The position numbers and the translations under genes were made by a program. A stretch of DNA of 64,000 bases from JAHFUI01 sp039931615 (GTDB lineage: Bacteria; Acidobacteriota; Vicinamibacteria; Vicinamibacterales; CAVVIG01), in contig JBDTRR010000030.1 in NCBI GenBank assembly GCA_039931615.1, positions 5,991-69,990 on the forward strand, given 5' to 3'. The notes below the pieces were generated by a model. It did no database searches. It saw only the letters and a list, made by a program, of their open reading frames with translations, and was not told where the DNA came from. Below, one piece after another: positions 54,623 to 63,900 of the stretch (within the stretch, counting starts at the first letter, position 1; each line of letters begins with the position of its first letter).

Positions 54623-55465
54623 GTGGAAGACATCGCCATCCTCGGTGCGGGACCGCTCGGCAGCGCGGTGGCCGACGCGCTGGCGCGGCTCGACATCGCC
54701 GCCAGCGTCCGGTTGATCGACGATGCCGGGCGGGTGGCCGAGGGAAAGGCGCTCGACATCATGCAGGCCGGCCCGATTGAAGGCTTTTCGACCGCGGTGT
54801 CGGGATCGACCGATCTGGCCGCGGCCGGCGGCGCCACGCTCCTCGTCATCGCCGACCGCGCGGCGGGGGCCGAATGGCAGGGCGAGGATGGGCTGCTGCT
54901 CCTGAAGCGGCTGACGCCGTTCGCCAGCCGATCGCCGATTCTCTGCGCCGGCGCCTCGCAGCGGGAGCTGGTCGATCGGGGAGTGCGCGAGCTGCATGTG
55001 GCGCGGGAACGGCTGTTCGGCACGGCCCCCGAAGCGCTGGCCGGCGGCGCCCGCGCGATGGTGGCGTTGGCGCTCGACGGCTCGCCGCGGGATGTGGCGC
55101 TCACGGTGCTCGGCCTGCCGCCGGCTCAGATTGTGATCCCGTGGGAGGATGTCACGTCCGCCGGATTCGCGCTGACCCGGCTGCTCGACGAGCCGGCGCG
55201 GCGGCGGGTCGCGGCGCGGATTGCCGCGCTGTGGCCGCCTGGACCGTACGCCCTTGCCGCGGCGGCGGCCAAGGCAGCGGCGGCCATCTTCGGCCGATCG
55301 CGCGCGGTCGTCAGCTGCTTCATCGCACCCGATGACGGCGAAGGCACCCGCCACCGGACGGTGGCGCTGCCCGCCCGCCTGCACCGGCGCGGCATCGAAC
55401 GGGTGGTCTGCCCGGAGCTGAACGGCGCGGACCGCGTCGCGCTCGACAGCGCCAGGCTGTTGTAG
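54623..55465 (+). CDS. Malate/lactate dehydrogenase-like protein lacking catalytic residues
   Basis: 280 residues; true malate dehydrogenases have about 310. The NAD-binding start IAILGAGPLGSAVADAL and GKALDIMQAGPIEGF clearly match the malate dehydrogenase family. The substrate-binding arginines (RKPGMxR region) are replaced by IADRAAGAEWQG. The NP-x-D region reads CAGAS, the DxxR pair is lost, and the catalytic HGD motif reads GLPPAQIVIPW. It is unlikely to be a malate dehydrogenase; a structural or sensing role is inferred. It is divergent from an SDR gene across a long inverted repeat. Confidence 0.7.
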   Translation: MEDIAILGAGPLGSAVADALARLDIAASVRLIDDAGRVAEGKALDIMQAGPIEGFSTAVSGSTDLAAAGGATLLVIADRAAGAEWQGEDGLLLLKRLTPFASRSPILCAGASQRELVDRGVRELHVARERLFGTAPEALAGGARAMVALALDGSPRDVALTVLGLPPAQIVIPWEDVTSAGFALTRLLDEPARRRVAARIAALWPPGPYALAAAAAKAAAAIFGRSRAVVSCFIAPDDGEGTRHRTVALPARLHRRGIERVVCPELNGADRVALDSARLL

Positions 55466-55487
55466 GAATGCCTGGACGAAGCGGGCC

Positions 55488-56114
55488 TTACGTTCCGTAG
55501 AGAGGCGGCCGGTGGAGCGACAGCCCTCCGGCGAAATCCGACAGCTGCTTGCGCAGGATGAGGCGGCCGCGGTGCAGCCGCGACTTCAGCGTCTGATCCT
55601 TCACCTGCAGCATCGCGCTCGCTTCCTCGGTCGACAGCCCCTGGATGTCGCGCAGCATCACCGGCGCCCGGTAGATGGCCGGCAGCGCCAGGATGGCGCG
55701 GAGGACGCGCCGCCGTAACTGCGATCGGAGCACGCCTTCGTCCGCCAGGTTGGACCAGTCGGCAATCTCGTGGCGCGACGGGTTGCCACCGTCTTCCGGG
55801 TCGGTCACCGCCAGCTGCCGGTCTTCGTCCTGCGTCCGCTGATACTGGGCGGTCCGCAGACGCGACATCGAGGCGTTGAACGTGATGCGATAGATCCACG
55901 ACGACAACGCCGCATCGCCGCGGAAGGTGCCGACGTTCCGGTAGACCTTGTACAGGACGTCCTGCATCACTTCTTCGGCGTCTTCCTTGTTCTTCAGATA
56001 ACGGATGGCGAGCTGATAGATCTTCGCGCCGTAGGTGGCGGCCAGCTCAACCAGGGCGCGTTCGTCGCCGGCCTGGAGCCGGGCGAGCAGTTCTTGTTCC
56101 TTGGGGTCCCGCAT
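55488..56114 (-). CDS. ECF-type RNA polymerase sigma factor
   Basis: 208 residues. Region 2 covers about residues 20-95 (AEEVMQDVLYKVYRNVGTFRG, LSSWIYRITFNASMSRLR) and region 4 about 135-190 (LPAIYRAPVMLRDIQGLSTEEAS, LKSRLHRGRL). No anti-sigma gene is adjacent on either side, unlike most ECF groups. The upstream gap has a hairpin (GCGGATG/CATCCGC near 56136-56157). Confidence 0.88.
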   Translation of the reverse strand: MRDPKEQELLARLQAGDERALVELAATYGAKIYQLAIRYLKNKEDAEEVMQDVLYKVYRNVGTFRGDAALSSWIYRITFNASMSRLRTAQYQRTQDEDRQLAVTDPEDGGNPSRHEIADWSNLADEGVLRSQLRRRVLRAILALPAIYRAPVMLRDIQGLSTEEASAMLQVKDQTLKSRLHRGRLILRKQLSDFAGGLSLHRPPLYGT

Positions 56115-56220
56115 GAGGTTCCTCTCGATGCGGATGAAAACCCCACATCCGCGCCGAATATTCCACCCGGCGCCTTGAAGTCAGCGCTTTCTCTTACCTC
56201 CCGCCTTTTGCCTTGCCACT

Positions 56221-56250
56221 TGCTCCGGCTGAAGCCGGATCCCACGTACG
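56221..56250. repeat. Fragment of the dispersed repeat
   Basis: CTCCGGCT-GA-AGCCGGATCC followed by CACGTACG, that is one hairpin and one outer arm end. It lies in the gap between the sigma-factor and lipB genes, which otherwise holds no visible feature. Confidence 0.5.
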
Positions 56251-56283
56251 AGGGGACCTTCTGCCTTCTGCCGATTTGCCTAT

Positions 56284-56985
56284 TCAAGCGTCAGACCTGC
56301 GCCCAAATACCTCGCAGAAGTGCCCGATCAGCCGATCTTCGACCTCCTGACGAGCGACCGGCCGGCCGAGCAGGCGCTCGAGCGAGGTGACGCCCCGATC
56401 GGCAATTCCGCACGGAACGATCAGGTTGAAACAGTCGAGGTTGGTGCTGACGTTCAAGGCAAAACCGTGGCTGGTGACCCAGCGCGCGATCCGGACGCCG
56501 ATCGCCGCCAGCTTGTCGCTGCCCACCCAGGCGCCGGTCATGCCGGGGACGCGGTGCGCTGTGATGCCGTAGTCGGCGGCCGTCCGGATCAGCACGTCCT
56601 CGAGATCGCGCACGTAGCGGTGGACGTCGCAGCGATCGGGTCTGAGATCGAGGATCGGATAGCCGACGATCTGGCCGGGCCCGTGGTAGGTGATGTCGCC
56701 GCCGCGACCGGTCTCGTGGACGTCGATGCCCCGTTCCGCCAGCTGCCCGGGGCTGGCGAGAATGTGGCCGCGACCGCCGTCGCCGCGCACGCCCAGCGTC
56801 AGCACATGGGGGTGCTCGACCAGCAGCAGCAGGTCGTCGACGCGATGGTGCTGGCGATCTTCGACCAGCGCCCGCTGCAGCGCCAGGCTCTCGGCGTAGG
56901 GCACGACGCCGAGCCGGCGGACGTCGAGGCGCCTGGTCGCGGCCGGGCGGCCGGCCTCGTCGACTACGCTTGCGTCGGGTCCCAA
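56284..56985 (-). CDS. lipB: Octanoyl-[acyl carrier protein]-protein N-octanoyltransferase
   Basis: 233 residues. Substrate-binding RGGDITYHGPGQIVGYP, catalytic lysine in GSDKLAAIGVRI and catalytic cysteine in LIVPCGIADRGVTS. LipB moves an octanoyl group onto lipoyl domains, here most simply those of the adjacent E2. The TTG start at 56985 lies inside the E2 gene, so the reading frames overlap by 22 bp; no later start keeps the conserved N-terminus. Confidence 0.92.
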   Translation of the reverse strand: MGPDASVVDEAGRPAATRRLDVRRLGVVPYAESLALQRALVEDRQHHRVDDLLLLVEHPHVLTLGVRGDGGRGHILASPGQLAERGIDVHETGRGGDITYHGPGQIVGYPILDLRPDRCDVHRYVRDLEDVLIRTAADYGITAHRVPGMTGAWVGSDKLAAIGVRIARWVTSHGFALNVSTNLDCFNLIVPCGIADRGVTSLERLLGRPVARQEVEDRLIGHFCEVFGRRSDA

Positions 56986-58469
56986 TTCTCCAGCTGGCGC
57001 TTGATGTGGGACATGAACTCGTCGGCGACCGCGCCGTCGATCAAGCGGTGGTCGTAGCCGATCGTGAGGTAGGCCATCGGCCGGATCGCGATCGCGTCGT
57101 CGATCACCACCGGCCGCTTCTCGACCTGGCCGACACCGAGAATGCCGACCTGGGGCTGGCTGATGATCGCCATGCCGAACAGCGCGCCGAACACGCCCGG
57201 GTTGGTGATGGTGAACGTCCCGCCGGTGACATCATCGGGCTTCAACTGCTTGGCGCGGGCCCGGCCGGCCAGGTCCGCAACCGCCCGGCTCAGGCCGAGC
57301 AGGTTGAGGTCGTGGGCCTTCTTGATGACCGGCACGATCAGCCCCCAATCGAGCGCGACGGCGACCCCCAGATTGACATCGCGGTGGTAGACGACGTTGT
57401 CGCCGTCGATCGAGGCGTTGACCACCGGAACGGCCCGCAGCGCGTCGACGACCGCCTTGATGATGAACGACAGGTAGGTGAGCTTGGCGCCCGACCGCTC
57501 ATAGGCCGCCTTCTTCACCTCGCGAATCTGCGCCACGCGCGAGAAATTGACTTCGAACACCGAGTGCACGTGGGCCGACGTGCGCCGGCTCATCACCATG
57601 TGCTCGGCGATCTTCTTGCGCATCACCGACATCGGCTGGACCTGCCCCGGGACGCCGCCGCCGCGAGGCGCCGGCGGGGCGGCAGCCGCAAGCGGTGCGG
57701 GGCCTGACTGAGGCGCGGGGCTGGCCGGCGGCGTCCCGGTCGAACCCGGCAGCGCGGCCGGGGCGGCTGGCGCGGTCGGCTGGGCGCCCGACTGGGCGAT
57801 GAAGTCGAGAATGTCGCGCTTGGTCACGCGCCCGGCGATGCCGGTGCCTGGGATGCCCGAAATGTCGACGTGGTGCTCCTTGGCAATCCGGCGCACCAGC
57901 GGCGACGAGCGCTGGCGCAGCCGTTCTTCGATTCCGGCGGACTGCTGAGGGGCCCCGGGCAGCGAATCGGCCGCGGCTGCCGCGGGCGTGCCGTCGCCCT
58001 GAGCCGTGGGCGCCGGCGGCGCTTCCAACGCCTGGCCAACGCCGGGTTGGACCATGTCGGGCGCGGCAGTGCCGGCCCCCTCAGCGCCGGCCCCCTCAGC
58101 GCTTGCACTGGCAGCGCCGGGCTGGCCGGTGTCGGCCTCGCCAGTGCCGGGCTGGGTCTGGCCCGGCGTCCGGCTGACGGGCGGCGGGCTGGCCGGCTCC
58201 GGTCCGGCGGGCGCCTTCGCCGGCTGCTCACCAACGGCGCCGATCACGGCGACGACGCTGTTGACGGCGACGGTCTCGCCTTCCTTGACGCGGATTTCCG
58301 CCAGGATGCCGGCCGCCGGCGACGGGATCTCGGCGTCGACCTTGTCGGTCGAGATCTCGAACAGCGGCTCGTCGCGCGCCACCTGGTCGCCGACCTTCTT
58401 GATCCACCGAACGATCGTCCCCTCGGCGATCGATTCGCCCATCTGCGGCATCACGACATCAGTCGGCAT
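56964..58469 (-). CDS. Dihydrolipoamide acyltransferase (2-oxoacid dehydrogenase E2)
   Basis: 501 residues. One lipoyl domain (1-78) with the lipoylated Lys43 in EISTDKVDAEI, an Ala/Pro/Gly-rich linker, a peripheral subunit-binding domain (about 185-222, SPLVRRIAKEHHVD), a second linker and the catalytic domain ending with YDHRLIDGAV (His474, Asp478). E2 passes the acyl group from E1 to CoA. The substrate may be branched-chain 2-oxo acids or 2-oxoglutarate; the sequence alone does not decide. E3 lies just upstream and lipB overlaps downstream. Confidence 0.9.
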   Translation of the reverse strand: MPTDVVMPQMGESIAEGTIVRWIKKVGDQVARDEPLFEISTDKVDAEIPSPAAGILAEIRVKEGETVAVNSVVAVIGAVGEQPAKAPAGPEPASPPPVSRTPGQTQPGTGEADTGQPGAASASAEGAGAEGAGTAAPDMVQPGVGQALEAPPAPTAQGDGTPAAAAADSLPGAPQQSAGIEERLRQRSSPLVRRIAKEHHVDISGIPGTGIAGRVTKRDILDFIAQSGAQPTAPAAPAALPGSTGTPPASPAPQSGPAPLAAAAPPAPRGGGVPGQVQPMSVMRKKIAEHMVMSRRTSAHVHSVFEVNFSRVAQIREVKKAAYERSGAKLTYLSFIIKAVVDALRAVPVVNASIDGDNVVYHRDVNLGVAVALDWGLIVPVIKKAHDLNLLGLSRAVADLAGRARAKQLKPDDVTGGTFTITNPGVFGALFGMAIISQPQVGILGVGQVEKRPVVIDDAIAIRPMAYLTIGYDHRLIDGAVADEFMSHIKRQLENWDPTQA

Positions 58470-58504
58470 ATCAGGTGCTCAACGCAACCTCCGGCGGCAG
58501 CGTG

Positions 58505-58530
58505 CGACCGGGTCGGCGCCGGCCCGGTCG
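58505..58530. promoter_or_regulatory. Near-perfect GC palindrome between E3 and E2 genes
   Basis: CGACCGGG (58505-58512) and CCCGGTCG (58523-58530) pair exactly around TCGGCGCCGG. It sits in the 115-bp gap upstream of E2 and may be an operator or a partial attenuator; there is no T-tract. Confidence 0.4.
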
Positions 58531-58584
58531 GGCATGCTGCAGCGGCGATTGTGCGTCATCAGTGCGGTTACCTGGACAAGGCAG

Positions 58585-60024
58585 TTACATGTGAATCGCG
58601 GCGCCGTGCACCGCGTGGGCCGCTTCCCCGATCGCTTCGGCCATGGTCGGGTGGGCGTGAATGGTGCGAATCAGATCCTCGACCGTGGTCTCGAGGCGGA
58701 GCGCGACGGTCGCTTCCGCGACCAGCTCGGTCGATCGCAGGCCGATCATGTGGACGCCGAGCACTTCGTCGTTCTTCTTCTCGGCGACGATCTTGACGAA
58801 ACCCTCGGTCTCGCCGGCCATCTTCGCCCGGCCGAGAAAGCCGAACGGGAACGTCCCGATGCTGACCTCGTAGCCGCGCTCGAGCGCTTCGCGCTCGGTC
58901 AGGCCGACGCTGCCGATCTCCGGATCGCAGTAGGTGCAGCCGGGCACGTGATCGTAGTTGATCGGCCGGGTCGGCTGGCCGGCGATGCGCTCCGCGGCGA
59001 CGATGCCTTCCGCCGACGAGACGTGGGCGAGCTGGGGGTGACCGGGCGTCCCCAGCGTGATCACGTCGCCGACCGCCGAAATGCCCGGCACCGTCGTCCG
59101 GTACTGGGCATCGACCTTGATGTAGCCCTTCTCGATCTGCAGACCGACCCCCTCGGCGTCGAGGCCGGCGGTGACCGGACCGCGGCCGGTCGCCACCAGC
59201 AGATAGTCGGCGTGAATCCGCTGCGCGGTGCCGTTGGCGAGCTGGGCGTCGATGTCGACGCCGTCGGCGCCGGCGGTGGCGCCGGTCACCCGCGCGCCGG
59301 TATGGCAGGTGATGCCCTGCTTGCGGAACGACTTCTCCAGCTCCGCCGACACCGCCTCGTCTTCAATCGGCACCAGGCGGGGCAGCAGCTCGAGAATCGT
59401 CACCTCGCTGCCGAAGCGCCGGAAGATCGAGGCGAACTCGACGCCGACGGCGCCGCTGCCCATGATCGCGATCGACTTCGGCACCTCTTTCAGGTGGACC
59501 GCTTCGTCGCTGGTGATGATGCGCCGGCGATCGATTTCGACGCCCGGCACGGTGCGCGGCGCCGAACCGGTGGCGACGATGATCTCGCGGCGGGCGCGCA
59601 GCGTCTGGGCCTCGCCTTCGAACACGTCGACGCCGCCGCTGCCGGTCAGGCGCGCCGTCCCCTTGATCCAGGTGATCTTGTTCTTCTTGAATAGGAACTC
59701 GATGCCCTTGGTCAGACCGCCGACGATCTTGTCCTTGCGGGCGTGGACCTGCCCCATATCGATGCCGATCGGGGACGGCGCCGACCCGGCCGGGCCGCTG
59801 CCGATCGTCACGCCCCACTCCTTGGCGTGCTGGACGATCTTCATGGCGTGGGCGTGCTCGAGCAGCGCCTTGGTCGGAATGCAGCCGACCAGCAGGCAGG
59901 TGCCGCCGAGCGCCTTCTGCTTCTCGACGACGGCGACGCTGAGGCCGAGTTGGGCGGCGCGGATCGCCGCGACGTAGCCGCCGGTTCCGGCGCCGATCAC
60001 GATCAGGTCGTACTCGTTGGCCAT
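58585..60024 (-). CDS. lpdA: Dihydrolipoamide dehydrogenase (E3)
   Basis: 479 residues. FAD motif VIGAGTGGYVAAI, redox disulfide GGTCLLVGCIP (Cys43 and Cys48), NAD motif IMGSGAVGVEFAS, and the C-terminal catalytic His in IHAHPTMAEAI. E3 reoxidises the dihydrolipoyl groups of E2 with NAD. It heads the minus-strand run E3-E2-lipB. Confidence 0.93.
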   Translation of the reverse strand: MANEYDLIVIGAGTGGYVAAIRAAQLGLSVAVVEKQKALGGTCLLVGCIPTKALLEHAHAMKIVQHAKEWGVTIGSGPAGSAPSPIGIDMGQVHARKDKIVGGLTKGIEFLFKKNKITWIKGTARLTGSGGVDVFEGEAQTLRARREIIVATGSAPRTVPGVEIDRRRIITSDEAVHLKEVPKSIAIMGSGAVGVEFASIFRRFGSEVTILELLPRLVPIEDEAVSAELEKSFRKQGITCHTGARVTGATAGADGVDIDAQLANGTAQRIHADYLLVATGRGPVTAGLDAEGVGLQIEKGYIKVDAQYRTTVPGISAVGDVITLGTPGHPQLAHVSSAEGIVAAERIAGQPTRPINYDHVPGCTYCDPEIGSVGLTEREALERGYEVSIGTFPFGFLGRAKMAGETEGFVKIVAEKKNDEVLGVHMIGLRSTELVAEATVALRLETTVEDLIRTIHAHPTMAEAIGEAAHAVHGAAIHM

Positions 60025-60064
60025 GGATGCCTCGCACGCGGCGCCGGGGTCGAACCTGCTCGCG

Positions 60065-60316
60065 TCAGCGCTTCAATGAGGACAAGGGGACGAAGTTACT
60101 GGCGGCGGGCGGCGGCGGCGCCGGCGTCGGCGTCTGGTCGGCCCGCTCCGCTTCGAGGCGGGTGACGCGCGCCTGCAGCTGACCGAGCTCGTAACGGAGA
60201 TCCCAGTAGGACTCCTTGAGCCGCTCGAGCCGCCGGGACAGGCGGCGGCCGCGTTCGGCCGCCACCGCGGCAACCACGAACACCACGCCGACCACCACCC
60301 AGTAGGAAACCACCAA
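60065..60316 (-). CDS. Small membrane-anchored coiled-coil protein
   Basis: 83 residues. One membrane helix (about 5-19, VVVGVVFVVAAVAA), then a charged helix likely to form a coiled coil (LERLKESYWDLRYELGQLQA) and a proline-rich tail. The start is TTG 60316, or GTG one codon on. No family was recognised. It lies 40 bp upstream of E3 on the same strand. Confidence 0.45.
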   Translation of the reverse strand: MVVSYWVVVGVVFVVAAVAAERGRRLSRRLERLKESYWDLRYELGQLQARVTRLEAERADQTPTPAPPPPAASNFVPLSSLKR

Positions 60317-60349
60317 ACGTCGTACCTTATCGGACGCCTCGCGAGAGTG

Positions 60350-60368
60350 TCAAGGCAACCGGCCTTGA
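60350..60368. promoter_or_regulatory. Dyad upstream of the sigma-54 activator gene
   Basis: TCAAGGC-AACCG-GCCTTGA is a perfect 7-bp dyad; an outer GTGTCA (60347-60352) and TGACAC (60385-60390) also pair. It is in the divergent gap between the small membrane protein and the NtrC-type regulator, and could be an operator. Confidence 0.4.
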
Positions 60369-60422
60369 AATCAGCACCCTCGACTGACACAATGACGCCC
60401 GGTTCAGCCCGCCCCGGGCACC

Positions 60423-61811
<1,389 letters not shown>

Positions 61812-61832
61812 GCTAGTTAGTTGTCCTGACCA

Positions 61833-61846
61833 GCCAACCGATTGGC
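61833..61846. promoter_or_regulatory. Candidate upstream activator site
   Basis: GCCAA-CCGA-TTGGC, a perfect 5-bp dyad with a 4-bp centre, about 180 bp upstream of the -12 element. That is a usual distance for binding of an NtrC-type activator. Confidence 0.4.
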
Positions 61847-62013
61847 CGACCGCACTGATTAGCCCGCAGGCGATCGAAAACACCAGGGTTCTCTGACCGC
61901 GCGAAAAATACCGGCGGCCAGTCTGTTGTCCGCCCTCGCCGCGCCCGCGCCGCCCAACCGCCAGAATCCGCAGAATCCCTAACGAATTGCCCGCCCCGCC
62001 GGCAGCGCGGGGT

Positions 62014-62029
62014 TGGAACACCGGTTGCT
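62014..62029 (+). promoter_or_regulatory. Sigma-54 (-24/-12) promoter of the RiPP operon
   Basis: TTGGAACA-CCGG-TTGCT. The invariant GG (62015-62016) and GC (62027-62028) are separated by exactly 10 bp, and 9 of 11 consensus positions of TGGCACG-N4-TTGCW match. Predicted start near 62040, about 80 nt before the maturase ATG. Confidence 0.6.
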
Positions 62030-62121
62030 ATCTGAGTCAGCGCGTTCGCATTTGCGGCTCCCCGCAGGCGGCGCGGTCAACGCCCTCTCGCCGCCGCGGC
62101 GACCACTCAGGTACAACACAG

Positions 62122-63699
62122 ATGCCGTCTGCTTCGCCGTTCGAAATTGGTCTGTCACCCGAGCCAGCCGGACTGTTCGTGATCCCGGCGCGCCGGCCGG
62201 ACGATCAGGATTTCGTCAATCACGCGATCGCGCCGCCGGCCAGACCACTGCAGCCGTCGATGTTCAACCTGCGCGTGCCGCTGCCGGAGCGCGACGAAGT
62301 GTTCCTGATGAACACCCTGACCGACGCGCAGCTGGTCGTCTCGCCCGACGTCGCGGCGCTGATCGATCGGGTGGTCGGACCCGACGGCCGGCCCGCCGAT
62401 CTGCGGACCGCCTTCACCACCGACGAGATCGACGCGCTCCAGGTGCTGATCGGCAACGGCTTCCTGGTGCCGGACCGCGCCGCCGACCGGCGCGAGCTCG
62501 ACAAGTTCTTCCACCGCGTCACCAGCAACACCGAGGAATTGAACATCACCGTCCTGACGACGCTGCAGTGCAACTTCGCCTGCGACTACTGCTATCAGGG
62601 CGATCGCGGCGACTACAACAAGTTCGCGGCGAAGATGTCGATGGCGACCGCCGTGCGGGTCGGCGATTGGATCGAGCGCGAGCTGGGACGGGTCAATCCC
62701 GAGCGGTTCACCCTGATGTTCTTCGGCGGCGAGCCGCTGCTCAACCTGCCGGTGATGTACTACCTCGCCGAACGGCTCTGGCACGCGTCCCGGGCGCGCG
62801 GCGTCCTGATGAACGTCACGATCATCACCAACGGCCTGCTGCTCACCCCCGAGGTCGTCGATCATCTCGAGCCGTTCGGCCTGCGCGGGATCAAGATCAC
62901 CCTCGACGGCGATCGCGACACCCACAACCGGATGCGGCCGCTGCGCGGCGGCCAGGGCACCTTCGATCGGATCGTCGAGAACATCCGCCAGGTCGCCGAC
63001 CGCGTCCGCGTCGCGATTGGCGGCAACTTCGACGAGTCCTCGGTCGAGAGCTATCCGGCGCTGCTGAAGTTCCTCAGCGAGCAGGACTTCGCCGGCAAGC
63101 TGGTCAAGGTCAACTTCAAGCCGGTGATTCGCACCAAGGAGCCGCTCAAGAACGTGCTGACGCTGACGCCGGTCAACGCCGACGGCAAGCCGCTCGGCGG
63201 CACCTGCATGACGGCGGTCGGCGAAGGCAAGCTCAAACTGGGCGGCACCGCCTGCGATTCGTGCGGCTTCGGCGAAGCGGAGATGGCGTTCCTGCGGGAA
63301 GAGACCCGGCGTTCCGGCTTCCCGACTCCCGATGGCGTGCACAACGGTCCGTGCCATGTGCACATGCAGCACGCGCACACGATTGGCCCGGACGGTTCCC
63401 TCTACGCCTGCCCCGGCTTCACCGGCGACCTCGGGCTGTCGACCGGACACGTCGACGACCGCCGCGACGCCGTCCGCGAGGAGATGCGCGGCAGATTCGA
63501 CCGGCTGGACCCGTGGATGGACTGCGGGGATTGCGCCTTCATTCCCGTCTGCGCCGGCGGCTGTCTGGTCGCCTCGCATACGCAACTCGGCGACATGAAC
63601 GCGCCAACCTGTTTCAAACGGAGCTTCGAATCGGCGGTCATCGCGCTGGCCCACGACGTCGCCGGCGCGGCAGAACACAGCGTGGCGCAAGCCGCGTAA
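62122..63699 (+). CDS. Radical SAM/SPASM peptide maturase
   Basis: 525 residues. Residues ~45-140 form an N-terminal domain of the kind that often binds precursor peptides (MFNLRVPLPERDEV, MNTLTDAQLVVSPDVAALI). The radical SAM core has CNFACDYCYQ (Cys150, 154, 157) and FGGEP (201-205). The SPASM part has Cys411, Cys430, then Cys468-x2-Cys471-x5-Cys477-x3-Cys481 and Cys497, enough for two auxiliary iron-sulfur clusters. Extra cysteines (362, 378, 381) and a histidine-rich CHVHMQHAH segment (411-419) are unusual. Two small genes encoding one peptide follow at once. It probably installs a radical crosslink or other modification on that peptide; the chemistry is inferred. Confidence 0.88.
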   Translation: MPSASPFEIGLSPEPAGLFVIPARRPDDQDFVNHAIAPPARPLQPSMFNLRVPLPERDEVFLMNTLTDAQLVVSPDVAALIDRVVGPDGRPADLRTAFTTDEIDALQVLIGNGFLVPDRAADRRELDKFFHRVTSNTEELNITVLTTLQCNFACDYCYQGDRGDYNKFAAKMSMATAVRVGDWIERELGRVNPERFTLMFFGGEPLLNLPVMYYLAERLWHASRARGVLMNVTIITNGLLLTPEVVDHLEPFGLRGIKITLDGDRDTHNRMRPLRGGQGTFDRIVENIRQVADRVRVAIGGNFDESSVESYPALLKFLSEQDFAGKLVKVNFKPVIRTKEPLKNVLTLTPVNADGKPLGGTCMTAVGEGKLKLGGTACDSCGFGEAEMAFLREETRRSGFPTPDGVHNGPCHVHMQHAHTIGPDGSLYACPGFTGDLGLSTGHVDDRRDAVREEMRGRFDRLDPWMDCGDCAFIPVCAGGCLVASHTQLGDMNAPTCFKRSFESAVIALAHDVAGAAEHSVAQAA

Positions 63700-63715
63700 T
63701 CAGAGGAGACTACCC

Positions 63716-63817
63716 ATGAAAATCAAGATCGTGAAAACCGGATCCTTCAACGCCAAACCGAGCGGCTACTGCCCGATCTTCGTCGACGACGACGCCCTCA
63801 ACGGCGCGAAGAAGTAG
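63716..63817 (+). CDS. RiPP precursor peptide, copy 1
   Basis: 33 residues, too short for routine gene calling. The lysine-rich start MKIKIVKTGSF could be the recognition strand; the second half holds Gly17-Tyr18-Cys19-Pro20-Ile21-Phe22, then Asp24-Asp25-Asp26 and a C-terminal Lys-Lys. A strong ribosome site (AGAGGAG) lies 8 bp before the ATG, which is 16 bp after the maturase stop. Tyr18, Cys19 and Phe22 are the natural sites for radical modification. Gene size, spacing, repetition and neighbour identify it as a precursor; I do not recognise the family, and the leader/core boundary is unknown. Confidence 0.8.
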   Translation: MKIKIVKTGSFNAKPSGYCPIFVDDDALNGAKK

Positions 63818-63900
63818 CGAATTAGCCGGCGCGCCGGAATTTGTCGCCGCCACACGAGGTGGCGGGCGTACCATCACCTTTACGACGTCAGGACCAACCA
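63818..63900 (+). other. Spacer with two palindromes between the precursor genes
   Basis: The 83-bp spacer has a perfect palindrome CCGGCGCGCCGG (63826-63837) with AATT on both flanks, and a hairpin CCGCCAC-ACGAG-GTGGCGG (63847-63865), then an AGGA ribosome site before ATG 63901. The hairpins could protect or process the mRNA so that precursors outnumber enzyme. Confidence 0.5.

Larger units (their letters stand above)
61812..62121 (+). promoter_or_regulatory. Regulatory gap upstream of the RiPP maturase
   Basis: This 310-bp interval has no credible ORF. It holds a perfect dyad at 61833-61846, a sigma-54-type promoter at 62014-62029 and a roughly 80-nt leader before ATG 62122. The reading frame of the maturase is open back to 61987, but that extension overlaps the promoter and has no conserved features. 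Confidence 0.6.

Noticed and set aside
61987..62121. Upstream extension of the radical SAM protein to 61987
   Set aside because: The extra 45 residues show no conserved features, and the start would lie upstream of the -24/-12 promoter.
63716..63817. Assignment to darobactin, PQQ, mycofactocin, SCIFF or a lasso peptide
   Set aside because: The peptide has no darobactin-type Trp/Lys core, no Glu-Tyr PQQ motif, no Val-Tyr end as in mycofactocin, only one cysteine (SCIFF has six), and no lasso cyclase or peptidase is seen.
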